Virus record (IMG/VR): IMGVR_UViG_3300044643_002965
Location: 62,001-126,000 of that record
From: a virus
Reading direction: 5' to 3' (one strand)
DNA length: 64,000 nucleotides
The notes beneath the pieces are model-generated. The model was not told where the DNA came from. It ran no database searches and was given only the letters and a program-made list of their open reading frames with translations. Made by a program: the position numbers and the translations under genes. Positions 37,178-46,034 of the stretch are shown piece after piece (position 1 is the first letter of the stretch; each line of letters starts with the position of its first letter).

Positions 37178-39907
37178 TTAGTAAGAAATAGTTATCCAAC
37201 CATTCCCAGAGCTATTTCCAGAGTTCCATATAATATTTCCGGTACTATATGTTCCGCCACTACCGCCACCACCAACGGCATTCCCACCAGCGGCACCGCC
37301 GCCACCAGCATAATAACCACCGCCACCACCACCGCCACCGTTGAAGCTAGAGTTACTTGTCCAGCCGCCATTTCCTCCTTGCAAACCGTTACCAGCAGTA
37401 GGGTTAACGCTGTTTGTATCAAAAGGAGTGCCTGCATTACCGGCATTACTATTTAAACCTTTTTTTCCTCTAACACCTAAGTAACTTGTGTTGCTGTTGC
37501 CGTCTTGACCAGAACCATCTCTGTTGAGTCCAGCAGAACCTCCGTCGCAAGGTTGACTCACGCCAGAACCACCGCCACCACCACCGCCTCCGCCAGCAAT
37601 AGCTAAGGCATTTGCTATTGATGGTATGTTGCCAGTAAATATTCCAGTTAAACCGCCACCGCACCCTCCGTCTCTTGTTAGTCCAGATGCTCCGGTATTA
37701 TCGCCACCATCACCTCCATAACCAAAGGCTGCAGTTTTACCACTTCCTGTGCTACCTACTACTATATATAATGTACTGTTTGGAGTGACTGTTAAATCTG
37801 TTGATATTTGGGCTCCCATACCTCCTGCCATTCCGCCATTTCCAGCCTGACCTTCGGCACCAATTAAATTTACATAAATAGTAGATACACCGGCAGGAAC
37901 TGTCCATGTGGATACAGAACCAGTATAAAGAAAGTTCACTAATTGACTTGGATCTCCTAAATTAATCAATGATCTAGCTGTTTGCCATGTCTGTCTTTCA
38001 GTTGTTGCTGTGTAGTTGTAAACATAATCTGTAATCCACCAATATGCTTGATCATCACTTGCTTCTATAACCCATGATTTTGGGTCTCTGCCCGTAGCGT
38101 CATTTGCTGTAGCCCATCTATATGCATTAAAATATCGCTTTTGCGCTCTTCCATAATCAAATAATATCATGCTGAGATCATTATTATTTTGAAAAGAATT
38201 GTCAAGCCATTTAGTTGACAAATTTCCATCAATTAATTTCGAAACATCTTCCCCTGGATTGCTGCCTCCGTTTGGATTTGATATATTTTTAACATACATT
38301 CTTTGATCATTACCAAATTGGTTTTGGAATACGAATTCGGATACTTGACAACTTATTGTATTAGCAGCATCTCTAGTATCTGATATTCTCCATCTGTAGT
38401 ATCGATGACCCGTATCAAATTCATCATTTGTTTGATTATAAGATATGTTAACAGAGCCATGTCCTACATCGTTTTCTTGTCCAAAAATTGTATATGATTG
38501 GGCAAATGTAGAACCGCCACCTCCTCCACCGGCTGCGGAACCACCACCAGCACCGCCTCCGCCACCTAAATAACCAGCACCACCTCCACCCCCGCCGTAA
38601 TCGCTGCTTCTGGAGCCAGTTCCACCTAACCCGCCGTTATAATTTGAACCATTTGTAGGCTGGGTGCTATTTGTATCATAAGCAACACCTTTAAGCCCAT
38701 TGTTTGAAGTTGTGCCACCATATCCACCAGTATGTCCAAATCCTACTTGTGTAGTTCCATCTGAACCAGACCCAGTAGAAGTAAGTGCGCCGTTTCCGCC
38801 ATCGTTACCACTATAACCAGCACCGCCACCGCCACCACCAGCAACAATTAAAATGTCGCTAGAAGTTAATATTTCATCAGTGAAAACACCGCTTAGACCA
38901 CCTCCAGCCCCACCATATCTTATTGTGGCACCACTTAATCCACCATTTCCACCAAAACCATATAGAGCAGTTTCAGATGTGCCGGGATAACCTCCAACAA
39001 TTATAAACAAAGTTTGACCTGGCGTAACTGATGCATTACAAATTGCATTGCTTCCAGAACCGCCACTATTTGCATTGCTTCCTCCGTCACCCCCTCTTGC
39101 AGCTATAGCATTTATTGTAATTGAATAAACATTATTTGGAACTACCCATCTTTGCAAAGAACCTGTATAACTAAAAGAAACATTGTTTCCATAAGTAGAT
39201 TTGCCAGCCTGATAGTTTTGAGTTATTTCTGGTCTTGATAAAACTCTATTATAAAGTTGAATAGTTCCTATTTGACCATCAAAATATCCATTTGCTCCAT
39301 TTGTCCAACCAGTAAGAATATAAGAACCTATTCTCCAATATCCTGTAGAAACTTCAGACGCACTTGCAGTTTGAGTTCCTATAAGCACATCGTCAATATA
39401 TAAACTTTGTGAACCGCTTGTTGCTGTTAATACAACATATCTGAATTTATTGTCAGTAACTCTGAATGATGTGGTAATATATTTTGGAGTTCCAGCATCT
39501 ACTAAACCATAGTATAATTTTCCATCAGTACCAACATAAAGTTGTCTATCATAATTTGTAGAGCCTGTACCAGTTTGTGTGTTTTCAAATCCAATTATTT
39601 TATTTCCGCTAGCAACATTTGTTCTAAACCAAAATGCTATTGTGTAGGTTTGTGGATTTACATATTGTGTGGCTGTGGAAATGTAATTGCTTGAACCATT
39701 AAGATCAAAAACAGGAGGGGAATCAGAAACAACAGTAGAACTTTGCAAAGTTCCATTGTTTCCAGTATTTACTAAACTGATAAGAGATGTTGAATTGTCT
39801 TTTATACTTAATGGATCATAGCTAAAAAGCAAACTATTTTGTGAAATATATTTTTTTGCACTTATTAATGTGCGATACATAATTCTTATAGGCTTCAGTA
39901 TGTTCAT
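37178..39907 (-). CDS. LamG / glycine-rich / discoidin-like adhesin
   Basis: 909 residues. LamG-like domain (about 45-235; PVFDLNGSSNYI, YTIAFWFRT, LYIDDVLIG). First glycine-rich domain (about 245-480; VTPGQTLFIIVGGYPGTSE, YGGGGGGAGYLGGGGG). Discoidin/F5-F8 type C-like segment (about 490-640; FNAYRWATANDA, SWVIEASDD). Second glycine-rich domain (about 652-909; WTVPAGVSTIYVNLIGA, GYYAGGGG). The glycine-rich units resemble the ALK/LTK-type Gly_rich family and polyglycine-II-like phage adhesin tips. All parts are extracellular carbohydrate- or protein-binding modules, so receptor binding is inferred. The start at 39907 has no clear ribosome-binding site; ATG 39880 is an alternative. Confidence 0.82.
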   Translation of the reverse strand: MNILKPIRIMYRTLISAKKYISQNSLLFSYDPLSIKDNSTSLISLVNTGNNGTLQSSTVVSDSPPVFDLNGSSNYISTATQYVNPQTYTIAFWFRTNVASGNKIIGFENTQTGTGSTNYDRQLYVGTDGKLYYGLVDAGTPKYITTSFRVTDNKFRYVVLTATSGSQSLYIDDVLIGTQTASASEVSTGYWRIGSYILTGWTNGANGYFDGQIGTIQLYNRVLSRPEITQNYQAGKSTYGNNVSFSYTGSLQRWVVPNNVYSITINAIAARGGDGGSNANSGGSGSNAICNASVTPGQTLFIIVGGYPGTSETALYGFGGNGGLSGATIRYGGAGGGLSGVFTDEILTSSDILIVAGGGGGGAGYSGNDGGNGALTSTGSGSDGTTQVGFGHTGGYGGTTSNNGLKGVAYDTNSTQPTNGSNYNGGLGGTGSRSSDYGGGGGGAGYLGGGGGAGGGSAAGGGGGGSTFAQSYTIFGQENDVGHGSVNISYNQTNDEFDTGHRYYRWRISDTRDAANTISCQVSEFVFQNQFGNDQRMYVKNISNPNGGSNPGEDVSKLIDGNLSTKWLDNSFQNNNDLSMILFDYGRAQKRYFNAYRWATANDATGRDPKSWVIEASDDQAYWWITDYVYNYTATTERQTWQTARSLINLGDPSQLVNFLYTGSVSTWTVPAGVSTIYVNLIGAEGQAGNGGMAGGMGAQISTDLTVTPNSTLYIVVGSTGSGKTAAFGYGGDGGDNTGASGLTRDGGCGGGLTGIFTGNIPSIANALAIAGGGGGGGGGSGVSQPCDGGSAGLNRDGSGQDGNSNTSYLGVRGKKGLNSNAGNAGTPFDTNSVNPTAGNGLQGGNGGWTSNSSFNGGGGGGGGYYAGGGGAAGGNAVGGGGSGGTYSTGNIIWNSGNSSGNGWITISY

Positions 39908-39928
39908 AGAAATATATACGATATTTTC

Positions 39929-40801
39929 TTAAAGGGTTTTAATTCCTTCGGTAATATTGTATTTTGGCACATAACTCAAATATTTGTTTGCATTTAATAT
40001 ATCAACTATAACTTTGTTTTGATATTGGTTTTTATACTTATTTTCTATAAATATTGGAGATTTTTTATAGCCAGTAACTTTTGCACATTCGTTAAAAAGA
40101 TCTATGAATGACACAGCTTGTCCAGAAGCTATATTGTAAATTCCATTTTTTGAATTATTAATTGCATTTAAAAACGCAGAACATACATCTTCAACATAGC
40201 ACCAGTCTCTTTGTTGTGTTCCATCTTCAAAAAGATACACATCTTTATTTGCTATCATATTATCTAATATTTGGTTTAAGTAACTACTTCTTCTTGTCTT
40301 TTGAATTTCATTAGGACCATAAATGTTGCAGAGTCTCAATCCTGTCCAGCGTAATCTAGGATTTGTTTTTACTATAAATTTATCAAATTTAAGCTTTGAT
40401 TTGCTGTAAATAGTGTTTGCTTTTGGTTTTATATCTTCTGTTATAACATTTGATGTTTTTCCATATACAGCAGTAGAGCTAGCGTAAATAAAAAATTTGT
40501 GACGATATTTTACTGAATATTTTAAAAGATTCTTTGAATCATAAAAGTTTGCTCTAAGCATTTCGCTAGACTGGTTTGATAAAGTATCATTATTTGCAGA
40601 CAAATGCATTATGCCATCAACATGTTTTAAAATGTTGGTGTCAAATCCAAACATTCCTATAAATCTTGTATTTTCTCCAAAATCATCACTAATTTTGCAA
40701 GTATGACTGCATATTGGATAAACTTCGTGCCCTAAATTCTTCAGGTAATAACAAAGATTAGACCCAATAAATCCGCTTGCCCCGGTAACACAAATTTTCA
40801 T
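39929..40801 (-). CDS. NAD-dependent sugar-nucleotide epimerase/dehydratase
   Basis: 290 residues, extended SDR. N-terminal NAD-binding TGASGFIGS (6-14), HLSAN near 67-70, SST at 108-110, catalytic YSKSK (Y132, K136), and LRLCNIYGPNE (155-165). RDWCYVEDV and IYNIASGQAVS match the substrate-binding half of UDP-hexose 4-epimerase / ADP-heptose 6-epimerase-type enzymes. It should convert a nucleotide-activated sugar for the neighbouring glycosyltransferases; the exact sugar cannot be assigned. Slightly shorter than the usual 310-330 residues. AGGGGAA precedes the ATG. Divergent from the plus-strand glycan operon at 40848. Confidence 0.87.
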   Translation of the reverse strand: MKICVTGASGFIGSNLCYYLKNLGHEVYPICSHTCKISDDFGENTRFIGMFGFDTNILKHVDGIMHLSANNDTLSNQSSEMLRANFYDSKNLLKYSVKYRHKFFIYASSTAVYGKTSNVITEDIKPKANTIYSKSKLKFDKFIVKTNPRLRWTGLRLCNIYGPNEIQKTRRSSYLNQILDNMIANKDVYLFEDGTQQRDWCYVEDVCSAFLNAINNSKNGIYNIASGQAVSFIDLFNECAKVTGYKKSPIFIENKYKNQYQNKVIVDILNANKYLSYVPKYNITEGIKTL

Positions 40802-40823
40802 TTTTTTTCCCCTATTCTTACCT

Positions 40824-40829
40824 TATAAT
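40824..40829 (+). promoter_or_regulatory. Possible -10 element TATAAT of the glycan operon
   Basis: TATAATATA lies in the 46-nt divergent gap, just before AGAGGAG and ATG 40848. No convincing -35 is seen. Similar TATAAT(A/G)T elements lie upstream of 61239 (plus) and 49994 (minus), unlike the TATAAATA motifs before fibre genes. Confidence 0.35.
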
Positions 40830-40847
40830 ATATTAGAGGAGTATGAC

Positions 40848-41393
40848 ATGAAACTAAACATTGGTTTTGGCAAAGAAAAAGTTGAAGATGGAGTTACAAC
40901 ACTTGATAGATATAGTTTTTTAAACCCAAATATTGTTTGGAACCTTGAACAAGAAGCATACCCATTAGACACTGATTCTGTCGATGAAGTTTATGCTAAT
41001 AATGTTCTAGAATACTTGGGAGATGGTTTTTACACTTGTATTAAAGAACTCTATAGAATATGCAAAATGGGTTCAATAATAAACATTACATCTACACATC
41101 ATAGAAGTAATGCATGGTATTCAGATAATACTCATAAGAGACCAATAACTGTTGATAATTTTAAACAATTTAGTAAAAAGTATTGTGATCTTGTAAATTC
41201 GAATTCTTTTGTTGTAGAACCTTTGGCTGATATTTTGGGAATTGATTTAGAAATAATTGATTTTGGATACAATATAAATCCTGAATATCTTGAAAGTGAT
41301 AAGCAGCCCGATCTTGATCAAATTCTTAAGCTGGCTGAAAGATTTAATAATGTTCTTCTAAAAACAAATATGAAAGTGCTGGTAATCAAGTAA
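40848..41393 (+). CDS. SAM-dependent methyltransferase-like protein
   Basis: 181 residues. LNIGFGKEK (3-11) in the motif I position, LDRYSFLNPNIVWNLEQ as motif II/acidic strand, and YANNVLEYLGDG (49-60) as the post-motif resemble Methyltransf_11-type folds. Motif I is degenerate (GFG rather than GxGxG), as in module 3 of the triple fusion at 15762-17399. AGAGGAG 9 nt upstream supports the start. First gene of a plus-strand operon whose members overlap or sit 1 nt apart to 46729. Probable sugar or lipid-linked-sugar methylation; inferred. Confidence 0.7.
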   Translation: MKLNIGFGKEKVEDGVTTLDRYSFLNPNIVWNLEQEAYPLDTDSVDEVYANNVLEYLGDGFYTCIKELYRICKMGSIINITSTHHRSNAWYSDNTHKRPITVDNFKQFSKKYCDLVNSNSFVVEPLADILGIDLEIIDFGYNINPEYLESDKQPDLDQILKLAERFNNVLLKTNMKVLVIK

Positions 41394-41394
41394 A

Positions 41395-42846
41395 ATGAAA
41401 ACAGATTTTGTTGGATTTGAAAAGCCAGAAGATGATACTCCTGGAATACAAGATTTAGAGCCATTTATTGTTGCTCTTGATAAGGTTGGCGAAAAGGCAT
41501 TGGCAGAAAAGTGTCTTGACGCTTTCTCCAAAACTGCTGTTAATTTTTTCCAATTTGAAAATCTTAGCAAGTGTTATTTCAGAGTTAAGTCATTTGACAA
41601 ATGTATGCATTGGTCTGAAAGATGTTTGGCAGATTGCAAGTCTAATGAACTTGCGGCGATAATAAGAAAAAACCTTACCAATGTTTACAATCAAAATAAC
41701 TACCCAGAAAAGGCTTTGCCATACATTTTAATGGCAGAAAAAACCAAAAATGACGCTGCTACTCAAATGGAGAAGGCATATTGCTATTATCTTTTAAATC
41801 GAAAGATGGAAGCAAAAGATATTCTAGAAAAGATTCTAGTAGATTTTCCCGAACTTGATGAGCAGACAAAGGTAAAAATAAAATTCAATTTGGGAACTTA
41901 TTATCTGTACCAAGACAAGCTTCAAAAAGGTTTGCGCCATTTTATGCTAGAAGGCGCAAAGATGAATTTCTGGAAAATTGAAAGTATTTTTTCAAGGAAT
42001 AAAAAATTAAATCTTGATTTCTGGGAAGGAGAGCCAGGAATTAAAAACTTGGTTGTCTATGCCGAAGCAGGCATTGGTGACGAAATTATTAATGTTAGGT
42101 TTATGAAGCATTTAAAAGATATGGGAATAAATGCTTATTGGTATACAGCAACCCAAGAAGGTCAAAAGGGCACAAACGATAGACCCGGCTTGACAGAACT
42201 TCTTGTAAAAAATAATGTTCCTGTAATTACAGATTTAAAGGAAGTAGAGCATCTTGATGACAAGTATTGGACATACTCGATGCGCTTGCCAATATATTTA
42301 AACTGTGAATACAAGGATTTGTGGTATGGCTCATATCTTAATGCATGTCCAGATTTTGTAAAGAAATGGGAATTGAAAGGCAAGAAGCTAAAAGTAGGAG
42401 TTCGATGGAGAGGAGCCCCTCACTATGAGCAGGATCTACATCGAAGTTATAAATTAAAACTTTTATACGAAGCAGTAGGAGGTATGGATGCAGAATTCCA
42501 CAGCTTGCAAAAAGGCGATGGAGTAGAAGAGTTAGAAGACTTCCCAGGAATTATAGATCATAGTTCCGAACTAAACACGCTTGAAGATACGATGGCTTTG
42601 ATTAATAATTTAGATTTTATTATAACATCTTGTACAAGCGTTCTTCATATGGCGGGAAGTCAAGGCAAGAAGGCTTATTTGATGGTTCCTATTTCCGCTT
42701 ATTATCCTTGGTGTCATACAGGAGACAAATCTCCTTGGTATGGTGATAATCTAACTTTGCTAAGACAAGAAAAGCCTAGATCTTGGGCAGAGCCAATGAA
42801 CAAATTGAAATTGAAGTTAAAGGAAGAGGGATATCTAAATGACTGA
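41395..42846 (+). CDS. TPR protein with GT9-like glycosyltransferase domain, copy 1
   Basis: 483 residues. The N-terminal half (about 25-190) is helical TPR-like repeats. The C-terminal half (about 215-480) has the GT-B pattern of TPR-linked GT9/heptosyltransferase-like proteins: VYAEAGIGDEIINVRF (221-236), VGVRWRG (334-340), HSLQKGD (369-375), DTMALINNLDFIITSCTSVLHMAGS (398-422, with the family His at 418) and SPWYG...LLRQ (446-458). It should transfer a sugar to a protein or glycan acceptor, with the TPR holding the acceptor; substrate unknown. 1 nt after the methyltransferase stop, overlapping the next gene by 8 nt. Confidence 0.8.
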   Translation: MKTDFVGFEKPEDDTPGIQDLEPFIVALDKVGEKALAEKCLDAFSKTAVNFFQFENLSKCYFRVKSFDKCMHWSERCLADCKSNELAAIIRKNLTNVYNQNNYPEKALPYILMAEKTKNDAATQMEKAYCYYLLNRKMEAKDILEKILVDFPELDEQTKVKIKFNLGTYYLYQDKLQKGLRHFMLEGAKMNFWKIESIFSRNKKLNLDFWEGEPGIKNLVVYAEAGIGDEIINVRFMKHLKDMGINAYWYTATQEGQKGTNDRPGLTELLVKNNVPVITDLKEVEHLDDKYWTYSMRLPIYLNCEYKDLWYGSYLNACPDFVKKWELKGKKLKVGVRWRGAPHYEQDLHRSYKLKLLYEAVGGMDAEFHSLQKGDGVEELEDFPGIIDHSSELNTLEDTMALINNLDFIITSCTSVLHMAGSQGKKAYLMVPISAYYPWCHTGDKSPWYGDNLTLLRQEKPRSWAEPMNKLKLKLKEEGYLND

Positions 42847-44200
42847 TGTAAGAAACATTGCTAGAACTTTATTTTCTTTAAATAAATTCGAATTAGCATC
42901 AACTATGTTAAAAGCCATAGGAGATGCTTCTTCTGAGCCACAAGAAATTTTCTATGTGTTTGAAACTTTGATTTCAGGAGGATTAAATGATGAATCTGTT
43001 TATTATGGTCAAAAATTATTAGATATGGAAGTTCCAGACGATTTAAAACTTCAAGTAAAAATAATGCTTGCATCTGCTTATAGAAATACTGCTTTCTCAG
43101 AAAAGGCAATTAAATTACTTGATGAAGTTTATGAGGTAACAAAATCTAATTCTATACTAATTGAAAAAGCGGGCTGTATGTACGAAAATAATCAAAAAGA
43201 TGAAGCAAAAGAACTTCTTGATACTGTAGATGATTCAAACCTAAGTGAAATTGATTCTGTGAAAAGGAGATCTTATTTAGGTGCTCATCAACTGAGAGAA
43301 GGAAACTTTTCTGATGGAATTAAATCAGTTGTTTTTGAAAGTAACAAATTAAGAAATTTACAATCTGGTGGTGTTTATTATCATTCAAGAAGCGAACTTC
43401 CGCTAGAATTTTGGCAAGGAACAAGTGATTGCAAAAAACTGATTGTTTTTGCCGAAGCTGGTCTTGGAGATGAAATAATTAATATTAGATTTTTAAACAA
43501 CCTGAAAGAAAGAGGAATTGATGTCAAGTGGTATGGACACTGGCATCAAAATGCAGCAGCGAATAGAAGAGTAGGTGCCGCAGAATGGTTTAGAAGCAGC
43601 GGATATGATGTAATTACAAATCTTGATTTGGAAGTCTATAAAGATTATTCTTGGACCTATTCACAATATCTTCCAGTCCTTTTAGGAGTAGAAGAAAAGG
43701 ACTTGTGGACAGGACCATATATGACTGCAGGTACAAAGCAGTTGGCAGGCACAAAGAAGAAGGTTGGAATAAGATGGGCTGGAAACGACTATCCACGCTA
43801 TAGAAACTTCCCACTCAAAGATCTCTATAATGCTGTAAAAGATTTGGATGTTGACTTTTATAGTCTGCAAAAAGATTCTTCAATGAATGAATTGAAGGAG
43901 TTCCCAGAAATAATTGACCTAAGCAAGCAAATGAACAGCTTTGTAGATACAGCAGAATATATCAATAGCATGGATTTGATTATTACATGCCCAACATCTA
44001 TTTCTCCTGCAGCAGGTGCATTAGACAAAAGCTGCATAACAATTGTTCAAATATCCGATTATTATATTTTTAATACAAAAACCAATAAAACTCCTTGGTT
44101 TGGAAACAGCATGGATTTGGTTAGACAAAAGACACCAAGAATTTGGAGTGATATTATGGAAGATGTCAAAATTCTAGCACAGGAGAAATTAGGCTTATGA
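42839..44200 (+). CDS. TPR protein with GT9-like glycosyltransferase domain, copy 2
   Basis: 453 residues, paralogue of the preceding gene in the same order: N-terminal TPR-like helices, then FAEAGLGDEIINIRF, VGIRWAGN, YSLQKDSS, DLIITCPTSISPAAGA and TPWFGN. The His of the SVLHMAG motif is replaced here (SISPAAG), so it may have altered activity or act as a partner subunit. AAGGAAGAGG lies before ATG 42839, inside the upstream gene. Overlaps the next gene by 4 nt (ATGA). Confidence 0.8.
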   Translation: MTDVRNIARTLFSLNKFELASTMLKAIGDASSEPQEIFYVFETLISGGLNDESVYYGQKLLDMEVPDDLKLQVKIMLASAYRNTAFSEKAIKLLDEVYEVTKSNSILIEKAGCMYENNQKDEAKELLDTVDDSNLSEIDSVKRRSYLGAHQLREGNFSDGIKSVVFESNKLRNLQSGGVYYHSRSELPLEFWQGTSDCKKLIVFAEAGLGDEIINIRFLNNLKERGIDVKWYGHWHQNAAANRRVGAAEWFRSSGYDVITNLDLEVYKDYSWTYSQYLPVLLGVEEKDLWTGPYMTAGTKQLAGTKKKVGIRWAGNDYPRYRNFPLKDLYNAVKDLDVDFYSLQKDSSMNELKEFPEIIDLSKQMNSFVDTAEYINSMDLIITCPTSISPAAGALDKSCITIVQISDYYIFNTKTNKTPWFGNSMDLVRQKTPRIWSDIMEDVKILAQEKLGL

Positions 44201-44562
44201 GTGAGATTGTAGCAATTACAAAAAGGTTGACAGAGCTTAAAAAGAATCAATTAGCTCTTGATATTTTAGATGAATTTGCAAATATATCAAATAGAACTGA
44301 ACAATATTTTGAATTGGCAAATGCCTATTCAGAAGTTTGTGCTGATGCAATCGCCATTAAATTTGCAGAAAAAGCCTTGGCTTCTTCCAACAACACAAAA
44401 CTATCATACGATATTAGAACTTTTTTAATTAGACTTTATTTAAACATTAAAGAATTTAAAAAAGCTGATATTTATATTTCTGTTAATAAGAAGATTGGAC
44501 CAACCGCTGAATTGCAATATTTGAGCATGTTGGCAAAAGAACAAGAAAGTAAAGATGAATAA
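44197..44562 (+). CDS. TPR-like small protein, N-terminal remnant of the TPR-GT9 family
   Basis: 121 residues, all helical TPR-like. The start (MSEIVAITKRLTELKKNQLALDI in pattern) and the ELANAYSEVC and KFAEKAL helices resemble the N-terminal part of the 453-residue paralogue, but the GT domain is absent. AGGAG precedes the ATGA overlap. Either a truncated third copy or a stand-alone TPR partner. It overlaps the sulfotransferase by 8 nt, so it is still embedded in the operon and intact as an ORF. Confidence 0.7.
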   Translation: MSEIVAITKRLTELKKNQLALDILDEFANISNRTEQYFELANAYSEVCADAIAIKFAEKALASSNNTKLSYDIRTFLIRLYLNIKEFKKADIYISVNKKIGPTAELQYLSMLAKEQESKDE

Positions 44563-45349
44563 AACAATTTTCTATTTATCTGGTCTTCCAAGAAGTGGAA
44601 GCACATTATTGGGGTCCTTAATAGGACAAAGACCAGATTTTACAGTTACTCCAACAAGTCCTTTTCTTGATCTTCTTTGCTATACAGATGAAGCATTTGC
44701 AAAACTTGATGTAACATATACTTATGAAAAAAATGTTATATCACACAATGTTTACAAATCAATAGTAGAAAATTTTTATAATCATGTTGCAACAAAGTAT
44801 GTTCTTGATAAGCATAGAGGACATCCAAGAAACATACTTCCTTTAAGAATGTTTACTGGAAAAGAACCTAAAGTAATTTGTACAATAAGACCAATATCTG
44901 AAATAATTACATCTTATATTACATTGATAGAAAAAAATCAAGGTAAAAGTAATTTTGTAGATGCAGATCTTATAAAAGAAAATAAAAAGATAAATGTTTC
45001 AAACAGGGCGGAAAAGCTATGGAAAGCATATATTTCCGATCCTTACCAAAGTGTAAAACATGGACTTGAAAAAAACAAAAGCAATATGTTTTTGGTTGAA
45101 TATGATGAATTAATAAAAAATCCTATAGAGGTATTGAAAAATATTTATAAGTTTTTAGAAATAGAAGATTATTCTGGTCATGATTTTGGTAATATTGCAA
45201 ACAAATGCTCTGAAGACAAAGATTCGGCTTGGGGTCTGGATAATTTGCATAAAATCAGACCTGCATTAAAAAAAGAAAGTGCTAATCCAAAAGATGTTCT
45301 TGGACCTTATTTAGCATCAATGTATGATGAATTTAATATAAAGGTTTAA
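44555..45349 (+). CDS. Sulfotransferase (PAPS-dependent)
   Basis: 264 residues. The 5'-phosphosulfate loop is clear at LPRSGSTLLGSLI (11-23). The 3'-phosphate motif TIRPISEIITSYI is at 110-122, with Arg112 and Ser120 in the expected places. FLVEYDELIKNP fits the family's downstream strand, and the length is normal for Sulfotransfer_1/3 enzymes. It would move sulfate from PAPS to a hydroxyl on a sugar or protein. No PAPS synthesis gene is visible here, so the host would supply PAPS. Sits between TPR/GT9 and GT25 genes (8 nt overlap upstream, 1 nt gap downstream), pointing to a sulfated glycan. Tyrosine or lipid sulfation cannot be excluded. Confidence 0.85.
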   Translation: MNKTIFYLSGLPRSGSTLLGSLIGQRPDFTVTPTSPFLDLLCYTDEAFAKLDVTYTYEKNVISHNVYKSIVENFYNHVATKYVLDKHRGHPRNILPLRMFTGKEPKVICTIRPISEIITSYITLIEKNQGKSNFVDADLIKENKKINVSNRAEKLWKAYISDPYQSVKHGLEKNKSNMFLVEYDELIKNPIEVLKNIYKFLEIEDYSGHDFGNIANKCSEDKDSAWGLDNLHKIRPALKKESANPKDVLGPYLASMYDEFNIKV

Positions 45350-45350
45350 C

Positions 45351-46034
45351 ATGCAGATTTTAAACGAAACACTTCATTCTAAATGGAATACAGAAGTAGA
45401 AAATACTTACATTATTACAATTAAAGGTCATGCTGCTTCAGAAAGCATGGGACAACGCTGTCTTCAATCTTGCAAGCAAGTGGGTCAAAAGGCTGTAATT
45501 TGGGATGCTTTTGATGGAACCGACAAAACAATAGAAGGCATAAAAGTACCTGAACATTCTCAAAATGCAACATGGCTTAAGTGGCTTCGATTGATAAATC
45601 ATAAGTTGACCAAGCCAGAAATATGCTGCCTACTTTCCCATTTTAGTTTGTGGTGCAAATGCATTGAACTTGATAGACCAATTGCAATCCTTGAACATGA
45701 TGCAATTATGGTCCAAAAGTTTACAAATCATAGTGCTATAAATGCAATCGTTTATCTTGGATGCATAGAACAATATTCTTCAAATTATTGGAATATGATT
45801 CCACCTCATGCACAACTTAATGTAGATTATAGGCATTTGTTAAGAACACATGCTTATAGTATTGACCCTGCTATGGCAAAAAATCTAGTTACTCATATGA
45901 TCGAAAAAGGAATTCACACCTCTGCAGACTGTTTTATTAGATTTGATAAATTTGCCATGCTTTGCTTTGGAGTCTACGCATACGATCAGGCTGGAGAAAC
46001 AACTATTCCAGAAATTGGCAAGGAGAAAAAATGA
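45351..46034 (+). CDS. GT25-family-like glycosyltransferase, copy 1
   Basis: 227 residues. N-terminal TYIITIKGHAASESMGQRCL, then AFDGTD, EICCLLSHFSLWCKCIELD (about 83-101) and the acidic ILEHDAIM motif near 103-110. This follows the GT25 (LPS beta-galactosyltransferase LpsA/Lex1) pattern, in which the acidic motif binds the metal-nucleotide sugar. HAYSIDPAMAK matches the later conserved strand. Its stop overlaps the next GT25 start (ATGA). Probably adds a hexose to a surface or virion glycan. Confidence 0.78.
   Translation: MQILNETLHSKWNTEVENTYIITIKGHAASESMGQRCLQSCKQVGQKAVIWDAFDGTDKTIEGIKVPEHSQNATWLKWLRLINHKLTKPEICCLLSHFSLWCKCIELDRPIAILEHDAIMVQKFTNHSAINAIVYLGCIEQYSSNYWNMIPPHAQLNVDYRHLLRTHAYSIDPAMAKNLVTHMIEKGIHTSADCFIRFDKFAMLCFGVYAYDQAGETTIPEIGKEKK

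Noticed and set aside
45962-46030. Longer start for the second GT25 gene
   Set aside because: It would overlap the first GT25 gene by 73 nt. ATG 46031 has AGGAG and an ATGA overlap and aligns with the paralogue.
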